Shown here: positions 54,238 through 62,727 of the stretch, one piece after another | Numbering within the stretch: the stretch's first letter is position 1 | Layout of the letters: each line of letters begins with the position of its first letter | From: CBDATA01 sp965202845 | GTDB lineage: Bacteria; Acidobacteriota; Vicinamibacteria; Marinacidobacterales; Marinacidobacteraceae | DNA: 64,000 nt | Direction of reading: 5' to 3' | NCBI GenBank assembly: GCA_965202845.1 | Contig: OZ241856.1 | Location: 2,418,001 to 2,482,000, forward strand | Translations under genes and position numbers: made by a program | Notes under the pieces: model-generated | The model's database searches: none | Seen by the model: the letters and a program-made list of their open reading frames with translations, nothing else | What the model was told of the DNA's origin: nothing

Positions 54238-54437
54238 TGTTGGATTACAAGACCGTGCACCACGCCAAGGGACTGGAGGCTGATTATGTCGTGATCCGCG
54301 GACTGTGTTCGGGCGAATACGGTCAATACGGATTTCCTTCGGAATTTGTCGATGATCCTCTGCTTGACCTGGTACGCTCTCCAGTTCTGGAATCCCACCC
54401 GGACGCGGAAGAGCGTCGCCTTCTGTACGTTGCCCTC
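54238..54437. repeat. 200-bp direct repeat, right copy
   Basis: Identical to 52119-52318. The helicase gene continues past this copy as GTT GCC CTC ACC CGG GCA, restoring VALTRAR (motif VI). Confidence 0.88.
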
Positions 54438-55097
54438 ACCCGGGCACGGCATCATGTCTATCTTCTCGCAGAAGGCGAACACCCTTCCAAGTTCGTCGAA
54501 GAATTACTTGATGGCAAATACGATGTGGAACAATTCGGACAAAAGCCAAAAGATCCCACATCCTGTCCCTCATGCAATGGAGGACGTTTGATGCTCCGAA
54601 AAAATACGGAAAGCGAAGAGAAGTTTTGGAGCTGCGCTCACTGGCTGTGCGAATATACTACAGGCACATGTCCAGAATGCAGACAAGGATTGCCGGTTCT
54701 GTCTTCCAGTGGTTTCCGTTGCGAGAGTTGCGAGGCCGAGTTCAAGAAATGCCCCCGGTGTGAGGGCTATCTTCGTGAACGTAAAGGGCATAAAAGTCCT
54801 TATCGCCAATTCCTTGGTTGTTCAAATTTTCCGAAATGCGAACACAAGATATTTTGTCCGGAGTGCAGAAAAGGATTGCCGATTCCGGTTTCCGGAGATT
54901 TTCGTTTTCGTTGCGAAAGCTGTCGAATCGAGTTCGAAGCTTGTCCCACGTGTGGATGGCGTCTTGTTCCTCGTACAAGTTATCGTGGTCCGTTTCTTGG
55001 CTGTTCGAGTTATCCGAAGTGCACATATTTGAAAGATCGTGATCCGAATAACCAAGGATCGCCATTCGGGAGCGCATGGGACGCCATTCTACCGTGA
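54438..55097 (+). pseudogene. Ank-helicase fragment 8: motif VI end and tandem zinc ribbons
   Basis: Begins TRARHHVYLLAEGEHPSKFV, the UvrD motif VI end. A C-terminal array of about five zinc-ribbon units follows: CPSC...FWSCAHWLC, CPEC...FRCESC, CPRC...FLGCSNFPKC, CPEC...FRCESC and CPTC...FLGCSSYPKC. The first, third and fifth resemble the topoisomerase IA type, alternating with a shorter form. The TGA is at 55095-55097. This is the natural 3' end of the gene. A piece starting inside the IS element (ATG 54087) could in principle express it. Confidence 0.87.
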
Positions 55098-55119
55098 TTT
55101 TCCGGGATTGGAGGTTCCA

Positions 55120-56181
55120 TCAACGGTCAGGGCTCGGGGGGAGGTCGCGGAGGATTTCCTCCCTGTAGGGGAAGAGCGCCGGGGCGCCGCCGGTGTGGAC
55201 GAACACCACGGTGTCTTCGGGGCGGAAGGCGCCGCCCTTGCGGACCAGGTCGATGAGGCCGGCCATCCCCTTCCCCGAATACACCGGGTCAAGGAAGATG
55301 CCCTCGGTGCGCGCCATGGCGGCAATGGCCTCCACCACCTGGCGGTTGATGTGGCCGTAGCCGCGCCCGATGTAATCCTCGTTGACGTCCACGTCCTCCG
55401 GCCGGATGTCCACGTCCAACTCCAGCGCATCCGTCGCCTGTCGGGCGATCTTCAGGATGTTCGCTTCGGCGACGGCCTTCCTGCGCCCGGTGCCGATGCC
55501 GAGAACCCGCACGTCGGGGGCGAGGGCCCGCGCTCCCACCACCAGGCCGGCCTGGGTGCTGCCCGATCCGGATGCGTGTACGACATGGGTGGGGCGAACG
55601 CCGCGCGCTTCGGTCTGCGTCAGCAGCTCCCGGAACGCCGCGACATAGGAGATCGCGCCGAGCGGGACCTTCATGGAGGCGGAGACTCCGGACCCGCCCA
55701 CCGGAACCACGTAGGGCTTGCCGCCCGCAGCACTGATTTCCTTCGCCGTCCGCAACGCCTCCGCTTCGGGATCGCCTTCCGGGCTGATGATCCGGACGTC
55801 CGCGCCCAGGATGCGGTCGAGCAACAGGTTGCCGTCCGCCGGGTCCAGGGTCTGGATGAGCCGCGGATGGAGGATGGCCACCGGCCTTATCCCGTTCCGA
55901 CGGGCGCCGGCGGCGGTCATCCGCACCCAGTTGGACTGGACGGCGGCCCAGGTCACGATGGAGTCCGCGCCCCTGGCTGCGGCGTCCGCGAGGATGTAGC
56001 CGAGCTTGCGCGCCTTGTTGCCGCCGAGCGCGTGCCCGGTCATGTCGTCGCGCTTGGCGAAAATCCGGGGGCCGCCGAGGGCGCGGGAAAGGCGGGGCAG
56101 CTCCTCCAGCGGGGTGGGCAGCAGGGCGAAATCCTGCCGGGGGAAGCGGGCGATGGCGCGGTCCAAGGTTTCGGCGAACAT
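55120..56181 (-). CDS. D-cysteine desulfhydrase/ACC deaminase-family PLP enzyme
   Basis: A 353-residue cytoplasmic member of the tryptophan synthase beta-like PLP family. FAKRDDMTGHALGGNKARKL holds the PLP lysine (about 56). AVQSNWVRMTAAGARR corresponds to the substrate-binding QSNxxR motif, with Trp-Val where ACC deaminases differ. The glycine loop HASGSGSTQAG binds the phosphate. ATG 56181 has GGGGGAG a few bases upstream; a longer frame upstream was not used. The substrate is likely a D-cysteine-like or related D-amino acid but cannot be fixed. A close paralogue with an export signal lies at 58137-59273. Confidence 0.82.
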   Translation of the reverse strand: MFAETLDRAIARFPRQDFALLPTPLEELPRLSRALGGPRIFAKRDDMTGHALGGNKARKLGYILADAAARGADSIVTWAAVQSNWVRMTAAGARRNGIRPVAILHPRLIQTLDPADGNLLLDRILGADVRIISPEGDPEAEALRTAKEISAAGGKPYVVPVGGSGVSASMKVPLGAISYVAAFRELLTQTEARGVRPTHVVHASGSGSTQAGLVVGARALAPDVRVLGIGTGRRKAVAEANILKIARQATDALELDVDIRPEDVDVNEDYIGRGYGHINRQVVEAIAAMARTEGIFLDPVYSGKGMAGLIDLVRKGGAFRPEDTVVFVHTGGAPALFPYREEILRDLPPSPDR

Positions 56182-56255
56182 TTCAATCTCCCCCGCCAAG
56201 CCGGGGCGGAAGACTCCCGCGGGTAGACTACAACGGTCCGTCAACAGGAGGAGCG

Positions 56256-57150
56256 ATGACACATTCCACGTGCGGGAGTTTCCCGGCGATGGACCGGATC
56301 GCCGTGGAAGGCTTCCGGAGCATCGCTCGCATTGAGAATTTACGGCTTGGGCCGATCAACATCCTGATCGGCCCCCATGGATCGGGAAAAACGAATTGCA
56401 TCGGCGTCTTTCCCTTCCTGCATGCGGTTCGAACTGGCAATCTCTCCAACTACGTCGCACGTGCGGGAGGAGCGGATCGAATTCTTCATTTCGGTTCACA
56501 AAACACGAAGGTCATCATCGTTCAGATTTCGTTCCAGGATAAAGGCGGTCCGTATCGGATCGAACTCGCTCCCGACGCCCAGGACGGATTGTTTCCCCTG
56601 CGGGAATCGGGATCGCTTCCGGAAAAACAGATACCGGATCGCTACCATTTTCACGATACCGGCGCGACGTCCCCGATGAAAAAGACAGCGGACCTGAATG
56701 ACAATCGCTGGCTGCGTCCGGACGGCGCCAATCTCGCGCCGTTCCTGTTTCTACTTCGCGAGAAACATCGGAAGTCCTATGATCGGATTCGACGAACCAT
56801 TCGACTCACAGCGCCCTTTTTCGATGATTTCCAGCTGGCGCCGATGCAATGGAACGAAAACAAAATCCAGCTCGAGTGGGCGCACCGGGGATCGGACTCC
56901 CGGTTTGATGCGTCCTCGCTCTCCGACGGGACTCTCCGTTTCATCGCCCTTGCGACCCTTCTGCTCCAACCGCCTCCACTTCGACCGTCCGTGATCATCA
57001 TGGATGAACCGGAACTGGGTCTGCATCCCCATGCGATCACCCTTCTGGCCGCGGGAATGGCTGCGCGACTTCAGCCTCGGCCAATTGTGGGAAAAGAACG
57101 AATTCGGCGGACGCCCCGTCCCCGAAACAGGATCCGGCTTTCGCGCCTGA
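56256..57150 (+). pseudogene. RecF/OLD-like AAA ATPase with internal deletion
   Basis: A strong AGGAGGAG site precedes ATG 56256. The frame encodes MDRIAVEGFRSIARIENLRL, Walker A GPHGSGKT (39-46), the signature-like SSLSDGTLRFIALATLL, and Walker B PSVIIMDEPELGLHPHAITLL, as in SMC-like AAA_21 ATPases. Around 57055 the frame changes. The next frame then reads WLRDFSLGQLWEKNEFGGRP to a TGA at 57148-57150, a typical C-terminus of the same family. The D-loop to C-terminal stretch is missing, so a deletion whose length is not a multiple of three is inferred. The remnant is unlikely to be active. Intact relatives often belong to defence or toxin-antitoxin-like loci. Confidence 0.75.
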
Positions 57151-57156
57151 GTCCGG

Positions 57157-58140
57157 TCAGGAGGTTTCGTCGAGACGGGCGAAGAAATCCTCCTCGCTCG
57201 TCGCCACGGCGGCCGCCGTCGCAAGGGTCCGCCTTGGCCCGCCCGGATCGTCATCGACCGCCGCCGCGAGCCGATCCGCAAACTGCGGGGAGAGCGGGAC
57301 GCCCCGGGCCGCCAGCACCCCGCGGGCCATCGCAAGGACTCCCGCAGTGCGCCCTTCCAGCACGCCGCGGCGAGTCGCCGCCTCCGCGACGCGGCGCACC
57401 AGCAGGTCGTCCTCCGGTTCCGTCCCCTCCCGCCGACCCAGGCCGCGCCCCACCCGCCACAACGCCGCCTCGGTCTCCGGCGAGAGCTCGGACTCGTTCA
57501 GCGCCTCGTGGATTTCCTCGGCGCGCCACCCCGGAAACGACCGGCTCTCGCTGGCCTCGCGGTAGACGCCTTCCTCGTCCAGCAAATGGATGCGAAGGCC
57601 GGGGCGGAGTCCGCGCGGCCGGCTCTTCGAACGCCGATCCGGAATCTCGACCCAAACTTCGGGAAAACCCCACTCCTGGTAGGCCACCAGCTTGCCGCGC
57701 CGCACGTCCGTCGTGTTGTCCACCTCCAGCACAACGTCCGGCCAGACGTCCGCATCCACCACGAAGCGACCGTCCCCCTGCAGCTCCGTATGGATGGGGT
57801 TCAGGTACACGACCTGGTCCGCCTGCATCATGGCCGTCAGCTTCCCGTCGTCGTCCTGGAGCTGAAGGTCGGTCGAGCCGATGCAGCGAGCCGGGGAACC
57901 CCGCGCCAAGCAGATTCGGGTCACCAGCTCGGTGAGCCGGACGCCGGGGGCCTCGTGGAAGAAGGTGACGGACTCCGAAACCATCCAGGCGGTCTTGAGC
58001 GCCGCGTCCCAGTATTCGACGCGCCTCCCCTCCCACTCCGGCTTCTCGAGCTCCTCCGCAGTCACCCGGACGGAGTGGCAGCCGACGAATTCCAATTCGG
58101 AGGCCGGCGTCCACCGGCGCTCCAGCTTCACCTCGCTCAT
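57157..58140 (-). CDS. Uma2-family (DUF820) putative endonuclease-fold protein
   Basis: A 327-residue protein. The central part (about 120-180) contains DVWPDVVLEVDNTTDVRRGKL and YQEWGFPEVWVEIPD, the core of the Uma2/DUF820 PD-(D/E)XK-like fold: Pro-Asp, then Glu, then x-x-x-K. The N-terminal part (YWDAALKTAWMVSE) and the C-terminal helical region (GVLEGRTAGVLAMARGVLAARG) also fit longer Uma2 proteins. The biological role of this widespread family is unknown. It overlaps the downstream exported PLP-enzyme gene by 4 bp on the same strand and lies 6 bp from the convergent ATPase remnant. Confidence 0.75.
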   Translation of the reverse strand: MSEVKLERRWTPASELEFVGCHSVRVTAEELEKPEWEGRRVEYWDAALKTAWMVSESVTFFHEAPGVRLTELVTRICLARGSPARCIGSTDLQLQDDDGKLTAMMQADQVVYLNPIHTELQGDGRFVVDADVWPDVVLEVDNTTDVRRGKLVAYQEWGFPEVWVEIPDRRSKSRPRGLRPGLRIHLLDEEGVYREASESRSFPGWRAEEIHEALNESELSPETEAALWRVGRGLGRREGTEPEDDLLVRRVAEAATRRGVLEGRTAGVLAMARGVLAARGVPLSPQFADRLAAAVDDDPGGPRRTLATAAAVATSEEDFFARLDETS

Positions 58141-59273
58141 TCGGTGATGCTACCACGCAGGCCGTCGAGCAGGCCCTCGCGGTAGGGGAAGAGCGCCGGG
58201 GTTCCGCCGGTGTGGACGAAGACCACCGTGTCGTCGCTTCCCAGCTCGCCCCGCGCGACCAGGTCCAGCAGCCCGGCCATCGCCTTCCCGGTGTAGACCG
58301 GGTCCAGAAGCAGCCCCTCGGCGCGGGCGACCTGCGCGATGTCGGCGACGACGTCCTCGTTCAGAACGCCGTACCCCTCGCCCACGTAGTCGTCCATCAC
58401 CACCACGTCCTCCGGCCCCACCGCGACCTCCGGAAGCCCCATCGTCTCCACCGTTTCGCGTGCGATGGCGAGGACGTTGGCTTCGCTCGCCTCCTTGGCT
58501 CCGCCGGTGGAGATGCCGATCACCCGCACCTCGGGCGCGAGCGCCCGCGCTCCCACCACCAGCCCGGCCTGGGTGCTCCCCGAACCGGAGGCGTGGACGA
58601 TGTGGGTGGGGCGGATTCCCATGTCCCCAGCCTGGGCGAGCAGCTCCCGGAACGCCTGCGCGTAAGCCACCGCGCCCAGCGGGCGGTCCATCGAATGGCC
58701 GGTGCGGGAGCCGCCGACCGCCACCACGTACGGCTTGCGCCCGGCGGCGATCTCCGCTTCCGCGATGCGCTCCACCGCGTCTTCCCGGTCTTCGCCCGGC
58801 TCCAGAATCCGCACGTCGGCGCCCAGCAGCCGGTCGAGCAGCAGGTTGCCGTCCGCCGGGTCGACCGTCTGGTCTTCGCCCCGCTGGAGCGCCAGGATCG
58901 GCTGCATCCCCAGGTTCCGGGCGCCGGCGGCGGTCATCCGCGCCCAGTTGGACTGGACTCCGGCCCAGGTGAGCACCGAGTCGCTCCCCTTTTCGGCGGC
59001 GTCGGCGAGGATGAACTCCAGCTTCCGCGCCTTGTTCCCGCCGAACGCCAGGCCGGTCAGGTCCTCCCGCTTCACGAAGAGCCGAGGCCCGCCGAGCTCG
59101 GCGGCCAGCGTCGGCATCTCCTCGAAGGGAGTCGGCAGGTGGGCCAGCTCCACGCGGGGGAACGACGCCACCGCCTGGTCGAACCGGGCCGCGGGGTCGT
59201 CGGGTTCGGGAGCGCCGCAGGCGACGGCGGCCAGCAGAAGAAGGAGGAGTCGGGAACGAATCATGCGCTGCAT
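58137..59273 (-). CDS. Exported lipoprotein-type D-cysteine desulfhydrase/ACC deaminase homologue
   Basis: A 378-residue paralogue of the enzyme at 55120. It keeps FVKREDLTGLAFGGNKARKL (PLP lysine), GVQSNWARMTAAGARN, and HASGSGSTQAGLVVGARALAPEVRV. Unlike the paralogue it starts with a signal: two candidate ATGs (59273, 59264) precede RLLLLLLAAVACGAPEPDDP, with Cys after AVA as a plausible lipidation site and a short acidic linker before the domain. The protein would then be periplasmic, unusual for a PLP enzyme. The lipobox is imperfect (Ala at -3). Confidence 0.7.
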   Translation of the reverse strand: MQRMIRSRLLLLLLAAVACGAPEPDDPAARFDQAVASFPRVELAHLPTPFEEMPTLAAELGGPRLFVKREDLTGLAFGGNKARKLEFILADAAEKGSDSVLTWAGVQSNWARMTAAGARNLGMQPILALQRGEDQTVDPADGNLLLDRLLGADVRILEPGEDREDAVERIAEAEIAAGRKPYVVAVGGSRTGHSMDRPLGAVAYAQAFRELLAQAGDMGIRPTHIVHASGSGSTQAGLVVGARALAPEVRVIGISTGGAKEASEANVLAIARETVETMGLPEVAVGPEDVVVMDDYVGEGYGVLNEDVVADIAQVARAEGLLLDPVYTGKAMAGLLDLVARGELGSDDTVVFVHTGGTPALFPYREGLLDGLRGSITE

Positions 59274-59293
59274 AGAATTACAATTCCCGAGCG

Positions 59294-60904
59294 TTGGCAC
59301 GCATCAAGTCGCAAATCCGAACCGGGGCGCCCGAATTCCTCGAAAATTGGGCGCACAACCGGGCGCTCTGCGAGGAGCTGGAGCAAAAACGCGCCGAGGC
59401 GGCGGAGGGCGGCGGGGAGGCCGCGCAGAAGCGCCACCGGGACCAGGGCAAGCTCCCGGCGCGCGAGCGAATCCGCCTGCTGACCGACCCGGACACCGAG
59501 TTCCTCGAAATCGGGGCGCTCGCCGGCCTGGACTGCTACGACGAAGCCACGCCGGCGGCGGGGCTGGTCGCCGGTGTCGGCGTCGTCTCCGGGCGGATGG
59601 CGATGGTGGTCGCCAACGACGCCACCGTGAAGGGCGGGAGCTACTTCCCGCTCACCGTCAAAAAGCACCTGCGGGCGCAGGAGATCGCCGAAGCCGCGCG
59701 CCTCCCCTGCCTCTATCTGGTGGACAGCGGCGGGGCGTTCCTCCCGCTGCAGGCGGAGGTGTTTCCCGACCGCGACCACTTCGGGCGCATCTTCCGCAAC
59801 CAGGCGGTGATGAGCGCCGCCGGAATTCCGCAGCTGGCGGCGGTGATGGGGATGTGCACCGCCGGCGGCGCCTATGTGCCGGCGATGAGCGACGAAGCGG
59901 TCATCGTGAACGGCGCCGGGACGATCTATCTGGGAGGGCCGCCGCTGGTGCGGGCGGCGACCGGGGAAATCGTGACGCCCGAGGAGCTGGGCGGCGCCCG
60001 GATCCACACCGAGGAGTCGGGGGTGGCCGACCACTACGCGGAGGACGACCGCGCCGCCATCGACATCCTGCGCCGCTCGGCAGCCCGCCTCGCGCCCGCC
60101 GGCGGGCGCCCGCTCCCGGACCGCAACGCCGAGCCGCCCGACTACCCGGAGGAGGAAATCCTGGGGGTCATGCCGAAGGACGCCAGGGTGCGGGTGGACA
60201 TCCGCGAAGTCCTCGCCCGGTTGCTGGACGCGAGCCGCCTCGACGAATTCAAGAAGCGGTACGGAACCACCCTGGTCACCGGCTTCGCCCACATCCACGG
60301 CATCGGGGTCGGGGTGGTGGCGAGCAACGGGGTGCTGTTCAGCGAAAGCGCGCTCAAGGGGGCGCACTTCATCCAGATCTGCGCCCGCGAAGGGCTGCCG
60401 CTGCTGTTCGTCCAGGACATCACCGGGTTCATGGTGGGCGCCCGGTACGAGCGGGGCGGAATCGCCAAGGACGGCGCCAAGATGGTGCACGCGGTCGCCA
60501 CCGCCGGCGTCCCCCGGATCACCCTGATCGCCGGGGGCAGCTTCGGCGCCGGCAACTACGCGATGTGCGGGCGCGCCTACGACCCGGTCTTCGCCTGGTC
60601 GTGGCCCTCCAGCCGGATCTCGGTGATGGGCGGCGAGCAGGCGGCTTCGGTGCTCGTCCAGGTCAAGCGCGACCAGCGCGAACGCTCCGGCGGCGAACCG
60701 CTCTCCGAGGCGGAGGCGGAGGCCATCGCCGCCCCGGTGCGCGAGAAATACGAACGCGAGGGCGGGCCGTACTACGCGACCGCCCGGCTCTGGGACGACG
60801 GCGTCCAGGACATGCGGCAGACCCGCCGGATCCTGGCGCTCAGCCTGGCGGCGACGCTCAACGCCCCGGTTCCGGCGCCCCGGCACGGCGTCTTCCGCAT
60901 GTGA
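59294..60904 (+). CDS. Acyl-CoA carboxylase beta (carboxyltransferase) subunit, MCC/geranyl-CoA type
   Basis: A 536-residue biotin-dependent carboxyltransferase. Both halves of the fold are present. The N-terminal half has GALAGLDCYDEATPAAGLVAGVG and PCLYLVDSGGAFLPLQAEVFPD. The C-terminal half has FVQDITGFMVG, KDGAKMVHAVATAGVPRITLIAGGSFGAGNYAM and the WPSSRISVMGGEQAA block. This pattern fits methylcrotonyl-CoA or geranyl-CoA carboxylases better than propionyl- or acetyl-CoA carboxylases. The start is TTG 59294; TACAAT ends 9 nt upstream and could be its -10 element. It is probably paired with the biotin carboxylase at 63513. Confidence 0.85.
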   Translation: MARIKSQIRTGAPEFLENWAHNRALCEELEQKRAEAAEGGGEAAQKRHRDQGKLPARERIRLLTDPDTEFLEIGALAGLDCYDEATPAAGLVAGVGVVSGRMAMVVANDATVKGGSYFPLTVKKHLRAQEIAEAARLPCLYLVDSGGAFLPLQAEVFPDRDHFGRIFRNQAVMSAAGIPQLAAVMGMCTAGGAYVPAMSDEAVIVNGAGTIYLGGPPLVRAATGEIVTPEELGGARIHTEESGVADHYAEDDRAAIDILRRSAARLAPAGGRPLPDRNAEPPDYPEEEILGVMPKDARVRVDIREVLARLLDASRLDEFKKRYGTTLVTGFAHIHGIGVGVVASNGVLFSESALKGAHFIQICAREGLPLLFVQDITGFMVGARYERGGIAKDGAKMVHAVATAGVPRITLIAGGSFGAGNYAMCGRAYDPVFAWSWPSSRISVMGGEQAASVLVQVKRDQRERSGGEPLSEAEAEAIAAPVREKYEREGGPYYATARLWDDGVQDMRQTRRILALSLAATLNAPVPAPRHGVFRM

Positions 60905-62727
60905 GCGCGATGAAGCGGGACACGGTGCGGATCGGCAACGCCGGGGGGTACTGGGGCGACGACCCCCGCGCGCTCGAACGGCAGGTTCTGGGCGCGGACC
61001 CGCCCGACTTCGTGACCATCGATTTCCTCGCGGAAATCACCATGAGCATCCTGCAGCGGCAGCGCGCCGCCGACCCGTCCCGGGGGTACGCCCGCGACTT
61101 CGTGAGCCAGGTCGCGCCCCTGCTCCCGGCGATCCGGGAGCGCGGCATCACCGTGATCACGAACGCCGGGGGGGTGAACCCGCTCGCCTGCGCCCGGGCG
61201 GTGCTGGCGGCCGGGGACGTCACGGTGGCGGTGGTGGACGGCGACGACCTGATGGACCGGGTTCCCGATCTGGTCGCCTCCCCGGACGGCTTCCGGAATC
61301 TGGAGACCGGAGCGCCGTTCGACGGGAAGGCGGCGGAGGTGGGTGCGGCGAACGCCTACCTGGGCGCCGAGCCGGTGGTCGCGGCGCTCGCCCACCGACC
61401 GGACGTGGTGGTCACCGGGCGGGTGACCGACACCGGCATCACCCTGGCGGCGCTCCGCCACCGGTTCGGCTGGGCGCATGACGACTGGGACCGGATCGCG
61501 CAGGGGATCGTCGCCGGGCATCTGATCGAATGCGGGACCCAGGCCAGCGGCGGGAACTACACCGACTGGCAGCGGGTGGCCGGATTCGGACGCCTCGGCT
61601 TCCCGGTGGTCGAAGTCGGGGAGGACGGCGCCTTCGTGGTCACGCTCCAACCGGACGCCCCCGGCCTCGTGACCCCGGCGGTCGTGCGCGAGCAACTTCT
61701 CTACGAACTGGGCGACCCCGCCGCCTACCTGTGCCCGGACGCCAGCGTGGATTTCACCGGGCTGACCGCAGTTTCCGACGGACCGAACCGGGTGCGGGTG
61801 TCGGGCGCCCGAGGCGGACCGCCGCCGCCCGACCTGAAGGTGAGCGCCACCGTGGCCGGCGGGTACGCCCTGCGCGGCAGTCTGGTGGTGGGCGGGCCGG
61901 ACGTCCGGGACAAGACCCGCGCGGTCCGGGACGCGCTGGCCGCCCGGCTCGGGGAGGACTGCGTGAAACCGATGCGCGAGTTGCGGGTGGACCTGGTTGG
62001 CGACGATGCGGCGCAGCGGGGGTTCGCTGACAGCGGCCCCGAACCCTCCGAGGGGCTGATCCGGGTCGCCGCCTGGAGCATCCATCGGGAACCGATCCTC
62101 GTGCTGCGCAAGTTGCTTCCGATGATGATCCTGAACGGCCCCGCCGGGCTTGCGGTCACCGGGGGGGCGCCGGCGGTCGCCGAGGTCGCCGCCTACTGGC
62201 CTGCCCGGATCCCCCGCGAGGCCGTCACCCCCCGGGTGCGCATCCTGCGGCGCAACGGGGTGGTCGCCGAGGAGCGGGTGGCGTTTCCCGGCCCCACCGC
62301 CGCCGCGGCGCCAAGCCGAAGCGACGCGGCGGCGCCGCCTCCCGAAACCGGAATCGAAGTCCCGCTGGGGGCCATCGCCCACGCCCGCAGCGGCGACAAG
62401 GGCGATGCGGCGAACATCGGCGTCCTCGCCCGCAGCCCCGCCGCCTACCGGTTCCTCGCCGAGCATCTGGGCGCCGAAACGGTCGCGGATTGGGCGCGGG
62501 ATGTTGCGAAGGGTCCGGTCGTCCGCTACCGGCTGCCCGGGCTCCAGGCGCTCAACTTCGTGCTGGAGCGGGCGCTGGCCGGCGGCGGAACCCGCAGCCT
62601 GCTGCTGGACCCCCAGGGCAAGACCCTCGCCCAGGGAATCCTCCGGCGGCGGCTCAAGGTCCCCGCCGAGGTGCTGGAGAGCATCGCGGAGGAGGATCGA
62701 CCGCTCTCGCTGGAGTTCCAGCCATGA
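60901..62727 (+). CDS. AtuA-like (DUF1446) acyclic terpene utilisation protein
   Basis: A 608-residue protein. The N-terminal AtuA/DUF1446 domain (about 5-450) starts VRIGNAGGYWGDDP and contains DFLAEITMSIL, ITNAGGVNPLACA, VVTGRVTDTGITLA and the HLIECGTQASGGNYTDW box. An alanine/proline linker leads to the C-terminal AtuA-associated domain (about 485-600; IAHARSGDKGDAANIGVLARS). Its exact reaction is unknown; in pseudomonads atuA belongs to citronellol/geraniol catabolism. GTG 60901 overlaps the previous stop, and ATG 60910 is an alternative. Confidence 0.82.
   Translation: MSAMKRDTVRIGNAGGYWGDDPRALERQVLGADPPDFVTIDFLAEITMSILQRQRAADPSRGYARDFVSQVAPLLPAIRERGITVITNAGGVNPLACARAVLAAGDVTVAVVDGDDLMDRVPDLVASPDGFRNLETGAPFDGKAAEVGAANAYLGAEPVVAALAHRPDVVVTGRVTDTGITLAALRHRFGWAHDDWDRIAQGIVAGHLIECGTQASGGNYTDWQRVAGFGRLGFPVVEVGEDGAFVVTLQPDAPGLVTPAVVREQLLYELGDPAAYLCPDASVDFTGLTAVSDGPNRVRVSGARGGPPPPDLKVSATVAGGYALRGSLVVGGPDVRDKTRAVRDALAARLGEDCVKPMRELRVDLVGDDAAQRGFADSGPEPSEGLIRVAAWSIHREPILVLRKLLPMMILNGPAGLAVTGGAPAVAEVAAYWPARIPREAVTPRVRILRRNGVVAEERVAFPGPTAAAAPSRSDAAAPPPETGIEVPLGAIAHARSGDKGDAANIGVLARSPAAYRFLAEHLGAETVADWARDVAKGPVVRYRLPGLQALNFVLERALAGGGTRSLLLDPQGKTLAQGILRRRLKVPAEVLESIAEEDRPLSLEFQP

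Larger units (their letters stand above)
36618..55097 (+). pseudogene. Ankyrin-UvrD helicase-zinc ribbon gene shattered by ten insertion sequences (whole locus)
   Basis: Eight fragments listed separately (36618-37274, 38751-38963, 42148-42284, 43139-43343, 46751-47763, 49240-49873, 51350-52318, 54438-55097) add up to 4488 bp. That is 1496 codons including the TGA stop, with one reading frame throughout once each element and one copy of its target duplication are removed. The restored 1495-residue protein would have ankyrin repeats (about 1-540), a UvrD-type motor with Walker A near 685, a probable PD-(D/E)XK-like insert (about 800-930), the DEFQD box near 1051, the C-terminal motor domain with VALTRAR (about 1275), and tandem zinc ribbons (about 1315-1490). 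Base composition is visibly far lower in GC than the flanking genes, which suggests horizontal acquisition. As it stands the gene cannot make the full protein. Confidence 0.88.

Noticed and set aside
52119..54437. The 200-bp repeats as a pre-existing tandem duplication in the helicase
   Set aside because: Both repeat limits fall exactly at the element ends, and removing one copy restores continuous helicase motifs. A prior duplication would not predict that.
54087..55097. An independent zinc-ribbon helicase gene starting inside the IS1634-type element
   Set aside because: The first 50 codons are IS end sequence with no similarity to helicases, and the rest rejoins perfectly with the upstream fragment.
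36567..55097. A CRISPR array in the repeat-rich region
   Set aside because: The repeats are insertion sequences and their target duplications. There are no short regularly spaced repeats and no cas genes.
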